Source of the DNA: JBNNGK01 sp050268245
Lineage (GTDB): Bacteria; Pseudomonadota; Gammaproteobacteria; Enterobacterales; Enterobacteriaceae
DNA: 64,000 nt
NCBI RefSeq assembly: GCF_050268245.1
Contig: NZ_JBNNGK010000001.1
Coordinates: 310,001 to 374,000, forward strand
Direction of reading: 5' to 3'
A model generated the notes under the pieces. That model saw only the letters and a program-made list of their open reading frames with translations. It was not told the origin of the DNA and ran no database searches. The translations under genes and the position numbers were made by a program. Positions 8,740 through 16,598 of the stretch are shown here, piece by piece. Position 1 is the stretch's first letter, and every line of letters begins with the position of its first letter.

Positions 8740-8745
8740 GCTGCG

Positions 8746-9387
8746 TTAGTGTGTGGCGGAATGAACGCGACGCAACTGATCGGATTCCATCACTTTTACC
8801 CCTTCCCCGGCGCTGAACGCCTGTTCCATCAGCGTTTGTGCCACATCTTTGGCGGTGATGGATTTCCATTTACCCGGTAACAAGGTGAATAATGGCTGCG
8901 CGAGGCGTTCTAACAGGCGCGGCGCCGCACGCTGCCCCAACAACATCGATGGGCGAACCAGCGTCAGACGCGGCCAACCTTGCTCTCGCAGCGCCTGTTC
9001 CATTTCACCCTTGGTGCGATTGTAAAGGAAAGTGGAGTGGACGCTCGCCCCTAACGCACTGACCACTAAGCAGTGTTGCGCCCCCAAACGGCGGCCGGTT
9101 AGCGTACTTTCCACCACCAGTGTGTAATCCACATAGTGAAAGTCGGCATCGCTGCCAGCCTGTTGGCGCGTAGTGCCCAGACAGCAGAAAACGATATCGA
9201 TCGGCTTATCCAATGCGGTTAGCAGCGCAAACAGATCGGCGCCTACCGGGTTGTCTAGCTTAGCGTGCTGCGGTAGCGGTTTGCGCGTCGGCGCAATAAT
9301 CTCGTTCACTTGCCGATGGGTCAGCAATAAACTCAGAAGTTCACCACCCACTAAGCCGGTGGCGCCTAAAACCAGTACCCGTGCCAT
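8746..9387 (-). CDS. yraR: YraR, atypical NAD(P)-binding SDR-family protein
   Basis: 213-residue Rossmann-fold protein. The dinucleotide motif GATGLVGG lies at residues 8-15, and a YNRTKGEMEQ segment in mid-protein corresponds to the active-site region of atypical short-chain dehydrogenases. Relatives include the NAD(P)H-binding oxidoreductases of the HTATIP2 type. The substrate is unknown. The ATG at 9387 is chosen because it begins MARVLVLGATG after a GGGGGG purine stretch and matches the E. coli length (211); an upstream ATG at 9432 would add 15 unlikely residues. Confidence 0.9.
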   Translation of the reverse strand: MARVLVLGATGLVGGELLSLLLTHRQVNEIIAPTRKPLPQHAKLDNPVGADLFALLTALDKPIDIVFCCLGTTRQQAGSDADFHYVDYTLVVESTLTGRRLGAQHCLVVSALGASVHSTFLYNRTKGEMEQALREQGWPRLTLVRPSMLLGQRAAPRLLERLAQPLFTLLPGKWKSITAKDVAQTLMEQAFSAGEGVKVMESDQLRRVHSATH

Positions 9388-9584
9388 ACGCCCCCCGTAC
9401 AGAGTTAACATTTCCCTTAAAGTATATGCCATTTAGCACGGTTACACCTTACCGTCGCGCTGAACGCACCGCGCCATACCCAGAAGCTATACCTCAAGAG
9501 TTTTTAAGTCATTTTCCTGCGTGGTTTTCCGCCTAACAATACGACGTGCTATTGCACGGATCCCGCTAAACTAAGGAGCTTGCT

Positions 9585-9743
9585 ATGCCGTATTCCGATT
9601 TACGCAGTTATCTGACCGCACTTGAGGAGCAACAGCAACTGCTGCACATCACAGGCACGCTGATAGAGATAGCGCCCGGCTTCGGTGGGTTTCATGCCTT
9701 TGCTGGAGCGCTCAAACAGCTGAACGCCCCAATGCTGCTTTAA
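9585..9743 (+). pseudogene. 5' fragment of a UbiD-family decarboxylase
   Basis: A strong ribosome site (AAGGAG, 9573-9578) precedes ATG 9585. The first about 23 codons read MPYSDLRSYLTALEEQQQLLH, the typical start of UbiD-type non-oxidative hydroxyarylic acid decarboxylases (BsdC/VdcC group). Homology stops at about 9650, where the sequence turns into the antisense of a LysR gene. The frame then runs on without meaning to a TAA at 9741-9743. The original gene was probably about 470-490 codons. Confidence 0.72.
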
Positions 9744-9860
9744 CTGCACCAGCGCTTTGCTCAGGGGGGGCTGGGCGATGAACAACACCTCTGCGGCGGC
9801 AAATACCGATCCCTGCTCCACCACCGCGTTGAAGTAGCTGAGCGGTTTCAGTTTAAGCAT
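9600..9860 (-). pseudogene. 5' fragment of a LysR-family regulator
   Basis: From ATG 9860 the frame encodes a complete LysR winged helix-turn-helix ([18 protein letters not shown] ... AQPPLSKAL ... LFERSSKGMKPTEAGRYL), about 70 residues. It then runs into the antisense of the decarboxylase fragment and ends at 9600. A LysR regulator needs about 300 residues with an effector domain, so this is a remnant. The start lies inside the last codons of yhbP on the same strand. It presumably once regulated the decarboxylase genes whose first codons face it. Confidence 0.75.
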
Positions 9861-10285
9861 TCGCGAACCCAATACAGTTTTTTGCCAAACCCCAGCGTGT
9901 TATCGGTCATTTTCACTTCCTGCAAGCTAAGCTGCCAGATCGTCGCTTTCATGACCTTTGCTACCGGAAAGCGCTGGCAGTAACGTGCGCATGCCTGCGC
10001 TTCATCTTCTCCGCTTAACGGGACAATTTCTCCACGATATTGCACCCCTTTAATCAGCGCGATAGTTTTCGGCAGGGACGCAATGGTGCCAACCACGCAG
10101 CTATTTTGTTGCATCAGTAAACCGTGGCGAGTATCGGGTTCGGTCATCAGCCACAGTGCCATGCGCTCGGCATCGAAGACGTAAAAGCAGTTGGCGCACC
10201 ACATGTCGAGGCCGTTGCCCGCACATAGCGTCAAGACGTGTTGCTGGTTGAGGAAGCGAGTGATGCGATCTAAATCCGAGCTCAT
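9848..10285 (-). CDS. yhbP: YhbP, UPF0306 flavin-reductase-like split-barrel protein
   Basis: 145 residues against 147 in E. coli YhbP. Shared features are the N-terminal segment with [10 protein letters not shown], the central [20 protein letters not shown] region and [13 protein letters not shown] near the C-terminus. The family folds like pyridoxamine-phosphate-oxidase or FMN-binding split barrels; no reaction is established. The last few residues (ECLN) differ from the E. coli end and abut the LysR remnant, so the 3' end may have been reshaped by the neighbouring deletion. Confidence 0.88.
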   Translation of the reverse strand: MSSDLDRITRFLNQQHVLTLCAGNGLDMWCANCFYVFDAERMALWLMTEPDTRHGLLMQQNSCVVGTIASLPKTIALIKGVQYRGEIVPLSGEDEAQACARYCQRFPVAKVMKATIWQLSLQEVKMTDNTLGFGKKLYWVRECLN

Positions 10286-10409
10286 AAGATTCTCTTTTCT
10301 AAGCTGCCTGTACGGCAGTGAACCGTTATAGAATAGCGCCAGCCGTATGATTTTAAAACAACATATCCCTTTTTTAGTAAAAAACCCTTTTTTCAGCCGT
10401 ATAACCTTA

Positions 10410-10428
10410 GGTATTGATAATCAATAGG
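10410..10428. promoter_or_regulatory. Fur-box-like palindrome
   Basis: TATTGATAATCAATA (10412-10426) is a perfect palindrome. Aligned to the 19-bp Fur consensus it matches 14 of 19 positions by my count. It lies between the divergent yhbP and yhbQ genes. It is not an FNR site, because the half-sites are only 1 bp apart. Confidence 0.35.
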
Positions 10429-10529
10429 TTACGCTACCGATAAAAAAAGGTTCAGGCAAGGGTAAGCCACCGGCCGTTAATTATGGAATACTCCCCACCT
10501 TCAACGATTGATTTGATAAAGGCGGCGCG

Positions 10530-10829
10530 GTGAAGCAGCTCACGATCTGGCACCTCTACATGCTACGTTTGCCCAGCGGGATGCTCTATACCGGCATTAC
10601 AACCGATGTCACACGGCGTTTGGCGCAGCATCAGGCAGGTAAAGGGGCGAAGGCCTTACGCGGTAAAGGCGAGCTCACGCTGGCATTTCAGTGTGAAGCA
10701 GGGGATCGTTCACAAGCGTTGCGGCTGGAGTATCGTATTAAGCAATTGAGTAAAAAAGAGAAAGAGAGGCTGGTTGCACACCCGCCCCTTTCATTGACGT
10801 ATTTACTGCCAGAAACTAAAACCGATTAA
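10530..10829 (+). CDS. yhbQ: YhbQ, GIY-YIG nuclease-domain protein
   Basis: 99 residues forming a single GIY-YIG domain. The motif appears as [15 protein letters not shown] near residues 9-24, with the conserved Arg in [10 protein letters not shown] and Glu66-type residue in [10 protein letters not shown]. coli YhbQ (100 residues) is a DNA-damage-linked nuclease-family protein whose cellular role is not firmly known. The start is GTG at 10530 behind AAGGCGG. The 3' end overlaps the convergent yhbS by 14 bp. Confidence 0.93.
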   Translation: MKQLTIWHLYMLRLPSGMLYTGITTDVTRRLAQHQAGKGAKALRGKGELTLAFQCEAGDRSQALRLEYRIKQLSKKEKERLVAHPPLSLTYLLPETKTD

Positions 10830-11319
10830 ACGGCGCAGAATAGTCAACCAGCCCGTTGACACCGTTCAGCGCTTCTTCCGCCAGTGGATAAACCTGAAAA
10901 GCCTGCTCGGTATCTGGCCAGCGGCAGTGTAGATCGTAATCAGCAGCAGTTTTAAAGCCAAAACGCCCGTAGTAACCCGGCTCGCCCACCACCACCACGG
11001 CGGCATAGCTGAATTCGTTCAACGCATCCAGCCCTTCATAGATCAATTTCTCAGCCACCCCTTGTCGGCGCAGACTTTCTTCTACCGCCAGCGGTGCTAG
11101 CCCAACCCATTGGCGATCTTCACCCGCGACATCAACCGGGCTGAAAGCCGCATAGCCAACCACACCGCCCTCGTCGTCCGTCGCCACGATGCCTAAGGTC
11201 AACAGACCGTCTTCCCGTAATTGTTGTACCAAATCGGCTTCGTCGTCACGGTCAAAAACACGACGTAGCAGGGCATCAATCCCTGCGGCATCGACCGGGA
11301 TTTCTACGCGAATCAGCAT
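10816..11319 (-). CDS. yhbS: YhbS, GNAT-family N-acetyltransferase
   Basis: 167-residue GNAT protein. The acetyl-CoA-binding loop region is seen in the segment [15 protein letters not shown] (motif A, about residues 85-99), followed by [15 protein letters not shown], typical of the YhbS subfamily. The substrate is unknown. The start at 11319 overlaps the end of ubiT by 7 bp, so the two are probably co-transcribed. Confidence 0.92.
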   Translation of the reverse strand: MLIRVEIPVDAAGIDALLRRVFDRDDEADLVQQLREDGLLTLGIVATDDEGGVVGYAAFSPVDVAGEDRQWVGLAPLAVEESLRRQGVAEKLIYEGLDALNEFSYAAVVVVGEPGYYGRFGFKTAADYDLHCRWPDTEQAFQVYPLAEEALNGVNGLVDYSAPFNRF

Positions 11320-11840
11320 GATGCCAGCACACGGGAAGACTGCACCGTGCCCTCCTGCAAACCCGCTTCGACAAACTCGGCCAATTGCAACAACCCGATA
11401 CGCAACGGCGCAGGCATGGATTCCAGTTCAAGGGCATCCATCAAATTTTTCACATATAGACCCAATTCAGTGTCCCCTTCAATCTGCAGCCGACGCTGGA
11501 AGAATAGCGTATCAGGATCCTGCTTGCGTGCCGCGACCAGAATAAGATCGTTAGCGTCACCGCTGAAGCTCACATCGGCCTGACCATGCTGGCTGACAAC
11601 CAACCGTTCGTTTTCCACGGTCATAAACCAGTGTAGACCCAGATCGCGTATCTCGATCTTCAACCAACGCGCCTCAAGAAACGCCAGATCGCCATCCGCT
11701 AACGCCTGACGAAATTGCCAACTGAGTACCTGCTCCAAAACCTGACGCTGCAGAGCAAACGGCGTGAGTTTTAACGGTACGCGCAACAGCGACGGCCCTT
11801 GACGCACAATGCGTGCTCGTAGTTTTTTCAACACGGTCAT
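11313..11840 (-). CDS. ubiT: UbiT, SCP2-domain accessory factor for anaerobic ubiquinone synthesis
   Basis: 175-residue protein with an SCP2/sterol-carrier lipid-binding domain over most of its length (including LHWFMTVENERLVVSQHGQADVSFSGDA). E. coli UbiT (YhbT) binds isoprenoid quinone intermediates and is required with UbiU and UbiV for ubiquinone synthesis without oxygen. The ATG at 11840 follows GGAG. It is divergent from ubiU, sharing a 246-bp control region. Confidence 0.93.
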   Translation of the reverse strand: MTVLKKLRARIVRQGPSLLRVPLKLTPFALQRQVLEQVLSWQFRQALADGDLAFLEARWLKIEIRDLGLHWFMTVENERLVVSQHGQADVSFSGDANDLILVAARKQDPDTLFFQRRLQIEGDTELGLYVKNLMDALELESMPAPLRIGLLQLAEFVEAGLQEGTVQSSRVLASC

Positions 11841-11894
11841 TCACTCCTTTTCACTCAGACTGAAGCTATTTTGCCACATTGACACACAGCTTCA

Positions 11895-11908
11895 TCGGTC
11901 TATATCAA
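11895..11908. promoter_or_regulatory. Weak FNR-site candidate between ubiT and ubiU
   Basis: TCGGT-N4-ATCAA has one perfect half-site and one 3/5 half-site against TTGAT-N4-ATCAA. Anaerobic FNR control of ubiUVT is known in E. coli, which is the main reason to list it. Confidence 0.3.
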
Positions 11909-12086
11909 CAATTAGTGCAATTCACGTTTGTGACATCAAGCCTATCAATACGCCAGAAACTGCCCCAAATCAAAACCTGTTCGCCGTGGCTTCACTAAAA
12001 TTGTCCACCCGTTTAAAAAAACGCCGTCGAAAGTCTCGCGCGGCAACAATTATCACAGCGTAAACTCGCTGGATCAGGATAAAACT

Positions 12087-13082
12087 ATGGAGCTGCTTTG
12101 TCCCGCCGGTAATTTACCGGCTCTGAAAGCTGCGGTGGATAACGGTGCCGACGCCGTGTATATCGGCCTGAAAGATGACACCAACGCGCGCCACTTTGCC
12201 GGGCTCAATTTTACCGAGAAGAAGCTGCAAGAAGCCGCAGACTATGTGCACCGCCACAACCGTAAGCTGCATATTGCGATTAATACCTTCGCCCATCCAG
12301 ACGGGTATGTACGTTGGCAACGCGCGGTAGACATGGCGGCACAACTGGGTGCCGATGCGCTTATTTTGGCCGATTTGGCCATGTTAGAGTACGCCGCCGA
12401 ACGCTACCCGCAGATAGAACGCCACGTCTCGGTACAGGCTTCCGCCACCAATGAAGAGGCCATCCGTTTTTATCAGCGCCATTTCGCGGTGCATCGCGTG
12501 GTGTTACCGCGTGTGTTGTCGATGCATCAGGTTAAGCAACTGGCGCGCACCAGCCCGGTGCCATTGGAAGTGTTCGCCTTCGGTAGCCTGTGCATTATGG
12601 CCGAAGGCCGCTGTTATCTTTCCTCTTATTTGACCGGTGAATCCCCGAATACCGTCGGTGCTTGCTCCCCGGCTCGCTTTGTACGTTGGCTGCAAACGCC
12701 GCAGGGAATGGAATCGCGCCTGAATGATGTGTTGATTGACCGGTATCAAGAGGGTGAAAACGCCGGTTATCCGACGCTGTGTAAAGGTCGCTACCTCGTC
12801 GATGATGTGCGCTATCACGCCTTAGAGGAGCCCACCAGCCTCAATACACTGGCGTTGCTGCCGGAGTTGCTTGCCGCCAATATCGCCTCGGTGAAAATTG
12901 AAGGCCGTCAGCGCAGTCCCGCTTACGTGAGCCAAGTGGCACGCGTTTGGCGGCAGGCCATCGATCGCTGTATCGCCGATCCCGCCCGCTATCAGGCCGA
13001 CGCCGCCTGGATGGACACCCTCGGCGCAATGGCTGAGGGCACCCAGACCACACTTGGCGCGTATCACCGTAAATGGCAATAG
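12087..13082 (+). CDS. ubiU: UbiU, U32-family [4Fe-4S] protein for O2-independent ubiquinone hydroxylation
   Basis: 331-residue member of the peptidase U32 family, now known as a hydroxylation partner rather than a protease. The four cluster ligands are at Cys169, Cys176, Cys193 and Cys232, the same positions as in E. coli UbiU (YhbU). With UbiV it forms a heterodimer that uses prephenate-derived oxygen for the three ring hydroxylations. ubiV follows after 11 bp. The ATG at 12087 follows AGGAT. Confidence 0.95.
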   Translation: MELLCPAGNLPALKAAVDNGADAVYIGLKDDTNARHFAGLNFTEKKLQEAADYVHRHNRKLHIAINTFAHPDGYVRWQRAVDMAAQLGADALILADLAMLEYAAERYPQIERHVSVQASATNEEAIRFYQRHFAVHRVVLPRVLSMHQVKQLARTSPVPLEVFAFGSLCIMAEGRCYLSSYLTGESPNTVGACSPARFVRWLQTPQGMESRLNDVLIDRYQEGENAGYPTLCKGRYLVDDVRYHALEEPTSLNTLALLPELLAANIASVKIEGRQRSPAYVSQVARVWRQAIDRCIADPARYQADAAWMDTLGAMAEGTQTTLGAYHRKWQ

Positions 13083-13093
13083 TTGGAGACTCC

Positions 13094-13972
13094 ATGAAAT
13101 ATGCTTTAGGGCCGGTGCTCTACTACTGGCCAAAAACTGACATTGAGACATTTTATCAGCACGCGGTGAACAGCAGCGCGGAGATTATCTACCTGGGTGA
13201 AACGGTCTGCACCAAGCGACGCGAGATGAAAGTCGGCGATTGGCTAGCACTCGCTCAGGCTATCGCCCAATCGGGTAAACAGGTGGTGATCTCCACGTTG
13301 GCGCTATTGCAGGCGCCGTCCGAGCTGAACGAACTGAAGCGCTACGTGGAAAACGGCGAGTTTCTGATCGAAGCCAACGATCTGGGCACGGTGAATATGG
13401 CCGCCGAACGTGGATTGCCGTTTGTCGCCGGCCACGCGCTCAATTGTTATAACGCCTACACGCTACGCCTGCTACACAAGCAAGGAATGACGCGTTGGTG
13501 CATGCCCGTGGAGCTGTCGCGTGATTGGCTGGTTAATATGCTGACGCAGTGTGAAACCTTGGGCTTTCGTCATCAATTTGAGGTGGAAGTATTGAGCTAC
13601 GGCTATCTGCCGCTGGCTTATTCGGCACGCTGCTTCACCGCGCGTTCAGAAAATCGTGGTAAAGATGAATGTGAAACCTGCTGCATCAACTATCCCCAAG
13701 GGCGCATGATGCGCTCGCAGGAGAACCAGCAGGTATTCGTCTTGAACGGTATTCAGACCATGAGCGGTTATTGCTACAACTTGGGCAACGAACTGCATAG
13801 CATGCAGGGCTTGGTAGACATCGTGCGCCTTTCGCCGCAGGACTTAGGTACGCTGGCGATGGTCGAGCAGTTCCGCGCCAATGAATACGGCGAAAATCCG
13901 CTCCCGTTGACCGATGATGCCGACTGCAACGGCTACTGGCGGCGCGTCGCCGGGTTGGCGTTAGTGCGCTAA
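13094..13972 (+). CDS. ubiV: UbiV, U32-family [4Fe-4S] partner of UbiU
   Basis: 292 residues, the E. coli length. Cluster cysteines are Cys39, Cys180, Cys193 and Cys197 (CETCC), as in E. coli UbiV (YhbV). It forms the UbiUV heterodimer for anaerobic ubiquinone synthesis. The start at 13094 (MKYALGPVLYYW) follows GGAG; an in-frame ATG at 13073 overlaps ubiU and lacks homology, so it is rejected. The operon ends just before the CRISPR array. Confidence 0.95.
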   Translation: MKYALGPVLYYWPKTDIETFYQHAVNSSAEIIYLGETVCTKRREMKVGDWLALAQAIAQSGKQVVISTLALLQAPSELNELKRYVENGEFLIEANDLGTVNMAAERGLPFVAGHALNCYNAYTLRLLHKQGMTRWCMPVELSRDWLVNMLTQCETLGFRHQFEVEVLSYGYLPLAYSARCFTARSENRGKDECETCCINYPQGRMMRSQENQQVFVLNGIQTMSGYCYNLGNELHSMQGLVDIVRLSPQDLGTLAMVEQFRANEYGENPLPLTDDADCNGYWRRVAGLALVR

Positions 13973-14012
13973 ACACGATGCCCCCGCACGACAGCGTCTC
14001 TTGCACTCCTTT

Positions 14013-14102
14013 ACGATTCCCCCCGCTTACGCGGGGAACACTAATTAACTACGATAGATCGCAATATGCCCAGCGGTTTATCCCCGCTTACGCGGGGAAC
14101 AC
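14013..14102 (-). CRISPR. Minimal type I-E CRISPR array: two repeats, one spacer, no cas genes
   Basis: A full 29-bp repeat occupies 14074-14102 and reads, on the minus strand, GTGTTCCCCGCGTAAGCGGG then GATAAACCG, the standard type I-E form. A second repeat at 14013-14041 shares the first 21 nt and has a degenerate 3' end, as terminal repeats do. The spacer (14042-14073) is exactly 32 bp, the I-E size. Transcription would run on the minus strand from the AT-rich leader to the right. No cas gene is in the window. Confidence 0.85.
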
Positions 14103-14250
14103 TCTAAATATATCTAACTGAATTAATAGCACTTTTCCTTTGTGAAAAAATCACCAACTATCTATTAGCATCAAGAAAACATAACCAATTGAAAAATAAA
14201 TTATTTATATCTTCATCCTCTACCGTATAGGCATTTCACCAAAAATCCCC
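14103..14250 (-). promoter_or_regulatory. Putative CRISPR leader
   Basis: AT-rich sequence directly upstream of the first repeat on the minus strand. The junction reads ATATTTAGA then GTGTTCCCC, matching the TTTAGA leader edge I recall for E. coli I-E arrays. The far boundary is arbitrary. No gene is seen between 13973 and 14307. Confidence 0.55.
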
Positions 14251-14307
14251 CACTCACCCCGGATAAAGTGGCTTCCTACACGAGCGAATAAACGTCATTC
14301 CCTAAAC

Positions 14308-15447
14308 CTATGCCCGACGTTTACGCAACAGATTACGCAACGCTACGCTGTTGCGGACAAAGCCGATGGCAATACCAATAGCGGTATACAGCGCTCCCAA
14401 CAACAAGAGCATGGCAACATCGCCCCACACGTCACGCAACGGAATGCCCATTTGGTTAACTCCGGCAATCGCTTTGGTCGCCCAGGTAGAAGGAATCATT
14501 GAGGAGATTGCCCGCACCCAGCCTGGCATCGCCTGTAATGGCCAAATGGTGCCCGATAGATAGAACACCGGTGTGGTAATGAAAGACAGCGTCAGATAAA
14601 TCATTTCTACGCTGCGTAAGCACTCGGTGACTAACTTACTTAACCCCAGCACCGCCAGTAGAAACGGGAAGGTTAACAGCAATATCTCAGGGATCGTCGC
14701 CGCCTGCCGATAACCCAGCACCCAAGGCCACAACACAAATAGCACAATCGATAAAAACAGCCAGATAGGCAGCAACGCCGACAGGCCGCCAAGGAATGCC
14801 GGTAATGAAGGTTTACCACCCGGCGCGCTTTTCAGCGCAATACTGACGCGCACGCTGGCGATTAATAATGAGTGTTGCAGCAACATGACTAACAGACCGG
14901 GGAAGATGATCGCCGCAAAGCTGATGCCCGGGTTAAACACATCTAAGGTCTGCCCCTGTATCGGTGTCAGAACCACCTGCGCTTGCTGTTCGCTAAAGCC
15001 GTTACGCAGCAATAATTCGGTGTTGTAATGGTTGAGCAACTGTTGATAAGCGGCAACCACATCTTGCTGAATCTGCCCGTTTGCCAGACGGTTGGTGGCG
15101 TCACCGAATACCGGGATGACGATATGCTCCCCATGCAGGATCTTTTTCTCCAGATTCACCGGCATGATGATAACCGCAAACAGTTCGCGCCAACCTAAAT
15201 CACGTTTAGCCTCGTCCAGATTGTCATAGGTTTTGATGGCAATTTTCGAGGTCGCATCTAGCTGCCGGATTAACTGGCGGCTGGCAGTGCTATGATCTTG
15301 GTCGATCACCGCAACCGGCAAGTCCCACACCGTGCGGTTGGCATACACCATACTCATGATGCACAAAGACAGGATCAGCATCAGCCACATTGGCCGCTCC
15401 AGCATGCCAATCAGTACCCGGCAAAATGTCTGCCAATAACTTTTCAT
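14308..15447 (-). CDS. ABC-2-type permease (YhhJ-like), second permease of an ATPase-less exporter
   Basis: 379 residues: an N-terminal helix (about 18-36), a large periplasmic loop beginning LPVAVIDQDHSTASR, then five membrane segments in the C-terminal half. This is the ABC2_membrane_3 layout of YhhJ/YbhS-type exporters. The start overlaps the previous gene stop as ATGA. No ATP-binding subunit is encoded nearby. Substrate unknown. Confidence 0.85.
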   Translation of the reverse strand: MKSYWQTFCRVLIGMLERPMWLMLILSLCIMSMVYANRTVWDLPVAVIDQDHSTASRQLIRQLDATSKIAIKTYDNLDEAKRDLGWRELFAVIIMPVNLEKKILHGEHIVIPVFGDATNRLANGQIQQDVVAAYQQLLNHYNTELLLRNGFSEQQAQVVLTPIQGQTLDVFNPGISFAAIIFPGLLVMLLQHSLLIASVRVSIALKSAPGGKPSLPAFLGGLSALLPIWLFLSIVLFVLWPWVLGYRQAATIPEILLLTFPFLLAVLGLSKLVTECLRSVEMIYLTLSFITTPVFYLSGTIWPLQAMPGWVRAISSMIPSTWATKAIAGVNQMGIPLRDVWGDVAMLLLLGALYTAIGIAIGFVRNSVALRNLLRKRRA

Positions 15448-16598
15448 CCTGCGGCTCCCTCTTTCGCCAACCGTTTTAGCAGACGGTTACGCACCAAGAA
15501 TGCGGTGACCAACGGATAAATAAGCAACAAGGCACATACGCCAAAAATCGCGCGCGCTGGCACCTGACGCAAAAACACGTCGAACATGGCGTACAGCGCA
15601 TGGGTTAACGGTTCGATATTGGAAATAATCCGCGCAGGCAGTGGCATCGACAATTCTGGCACCGCCATGCCTGAGAAGGTCAGCGCAACACTGACTAAAA
15701 TACCGATCAGGCTATAGGCGGTGATGGCGCTGCTGGTAAAGGTAAACAGCAGCAGACCAATACTTTGGGCGGCTATTACGTAGAAAAAACCAATCATCAG
15801 CATAAACAGCGGATTGCCGCTGACGCGGGCGTCAAATATCCCCACCAGCGCGGCAATCTCTACCATCAATAGCGTGGTAAAACACAGGGTATACGGTGCG
15901 AGCTTACCCAGCAGCGCTAGGCTAAACGGCCGTGCTTTCAACAATGATTTGCTGCGCACCAAGACGTAAATCATGCAGGTCACGACAAACAATTGCAGCA
16001 GATGAATGGTGGCGGCAAACTGTTGATAATAGATATAGCTGCCGCTGGCATTAAACAGGCTCCCGTAATTGAGCGCTACGTCAGCCAACGGTGGCAACGT
16101 TTTACCCATTTCACCGGCAATGATCGCACGGTAATTGCCGTTGGCCTCGCTAATCAATCCGCTGAAATCCTGGGTGGAATACAAACCCGCACCGTAGAAT
16201 AACGCATTGTAATACAACACAATGCTTGGCTGCTTGCCTGCCAGCGCATTGGCTTCAAAATCTGGCGGCACATACAGCAGCGCATAGTCTTGCGCACTGC
16301 GTAAGCGGCGAATTGATTCATCCATGCCACCCGCATAGGCTTCAACATGGGCGTGCGAACCGGCATCCAGTTTGCGGATCAACGATTTTGATAACGGGCT
16401 GTGATCGCTATCCACCACCGATACCGGCAAATCCAGCAGTGTACCTTCCGAGAAGTTACTACCAATCAAGCCGAAAAGCAGCAGTGGAAACAGCCAGCCT
16501 AGCCAGTGAATAACCGGGCTGCGAAAGGCAATACGGCACTCACTATCGAAGGCATGGCTGAAACAACGCCACCCGGCTCTTAGTCTTTCCATTGCCAT
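15444..16598 (-). CDS. ABC-2-type permease, first permease of an ATPase-less exporter
   Basis: 384 residues with the same layout as its neighbour: a helix near residues 30-46, a periplasmic domain beginning LPVSVVDSDHSPLSK, then C-terminal membrane helices. The repeated VxVxDxDHS motif shows the two permeases are paralogues. The start at 16598 overlaps the fusion-protein gene by 19 bp; a second ATG at 16592 is possible. Confidence 0.85.
   Translation of the reverse strand: MAMERLRAGWRCFSHAFDSECRIAFRSPVIHWLGWLFPLLLFGLIGSNFSEGTLLDLPVSVVDSDHSPLSKSLIRKLDAGSHAHVEAYAGGMDESIRRLRSAQDYALLYVPPDFEANALAGKQPSIVLYYNALFYGAGLYSTQDFSGLISEANGNYRAIIAGEMGKTLPPLADVALNYGSLFNASGSYIYYQQFAATIHLLQLFVVTCMIYVLVRSKSLLKARPFSLALLGKLAPYTLCFTTLLMVEIAALVGIFDARVSGNPLFMLMIGFFYVIAAQSIGLLLFTFTSSAITAYSLIGILVSVALTFSGMAVPELSMPLPARIISNIEPLTHALYAMFDVFLRQVPARAIFGVCALLLIYPLVTAFLVRNRLLKRLAKEGAAG

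Larger units (their letters stand above)
8145..8745. other. 601-bp gap between yraR and yraQ without a supported gene
   Basis: No open frame here resembles a protein; those present are short and arginine-rich like chance frames. It holds the inverted repeat at 8434-8450 and the perfect hairpin at 8704-8739, listed separately. In E. coli yraQ and yraR are close together, so the spacer is either gained or the remains of a lost gene. Confidence 0.6.

Noticed and set aside
8567..8869. 100-codon minus-strand frame in the yraR-yraQ spacer
   Set aside because: Overlaps the yraR 3' end, and composition is Arg/Ser-rich with no domain.
9600..9872. A complete small LysR-like regulator
   Set aside because: Only the DNA-binding domain is present and its tail is the antisense of another gene fragment, so it is treated as a remnant.
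10412..10426. FNR site
   Set aside because: The TTGAT and ATCAA halves are separated by 1 bp instead of 4.
14020..14041. Simple terminator hairpin CCCCGCTTACGCGGGG after ubiV
   Set aside because: The same 21-bp core recurs exactly 61 bp later with a 32-bp spacer between, so a CRISPR array explains it better.
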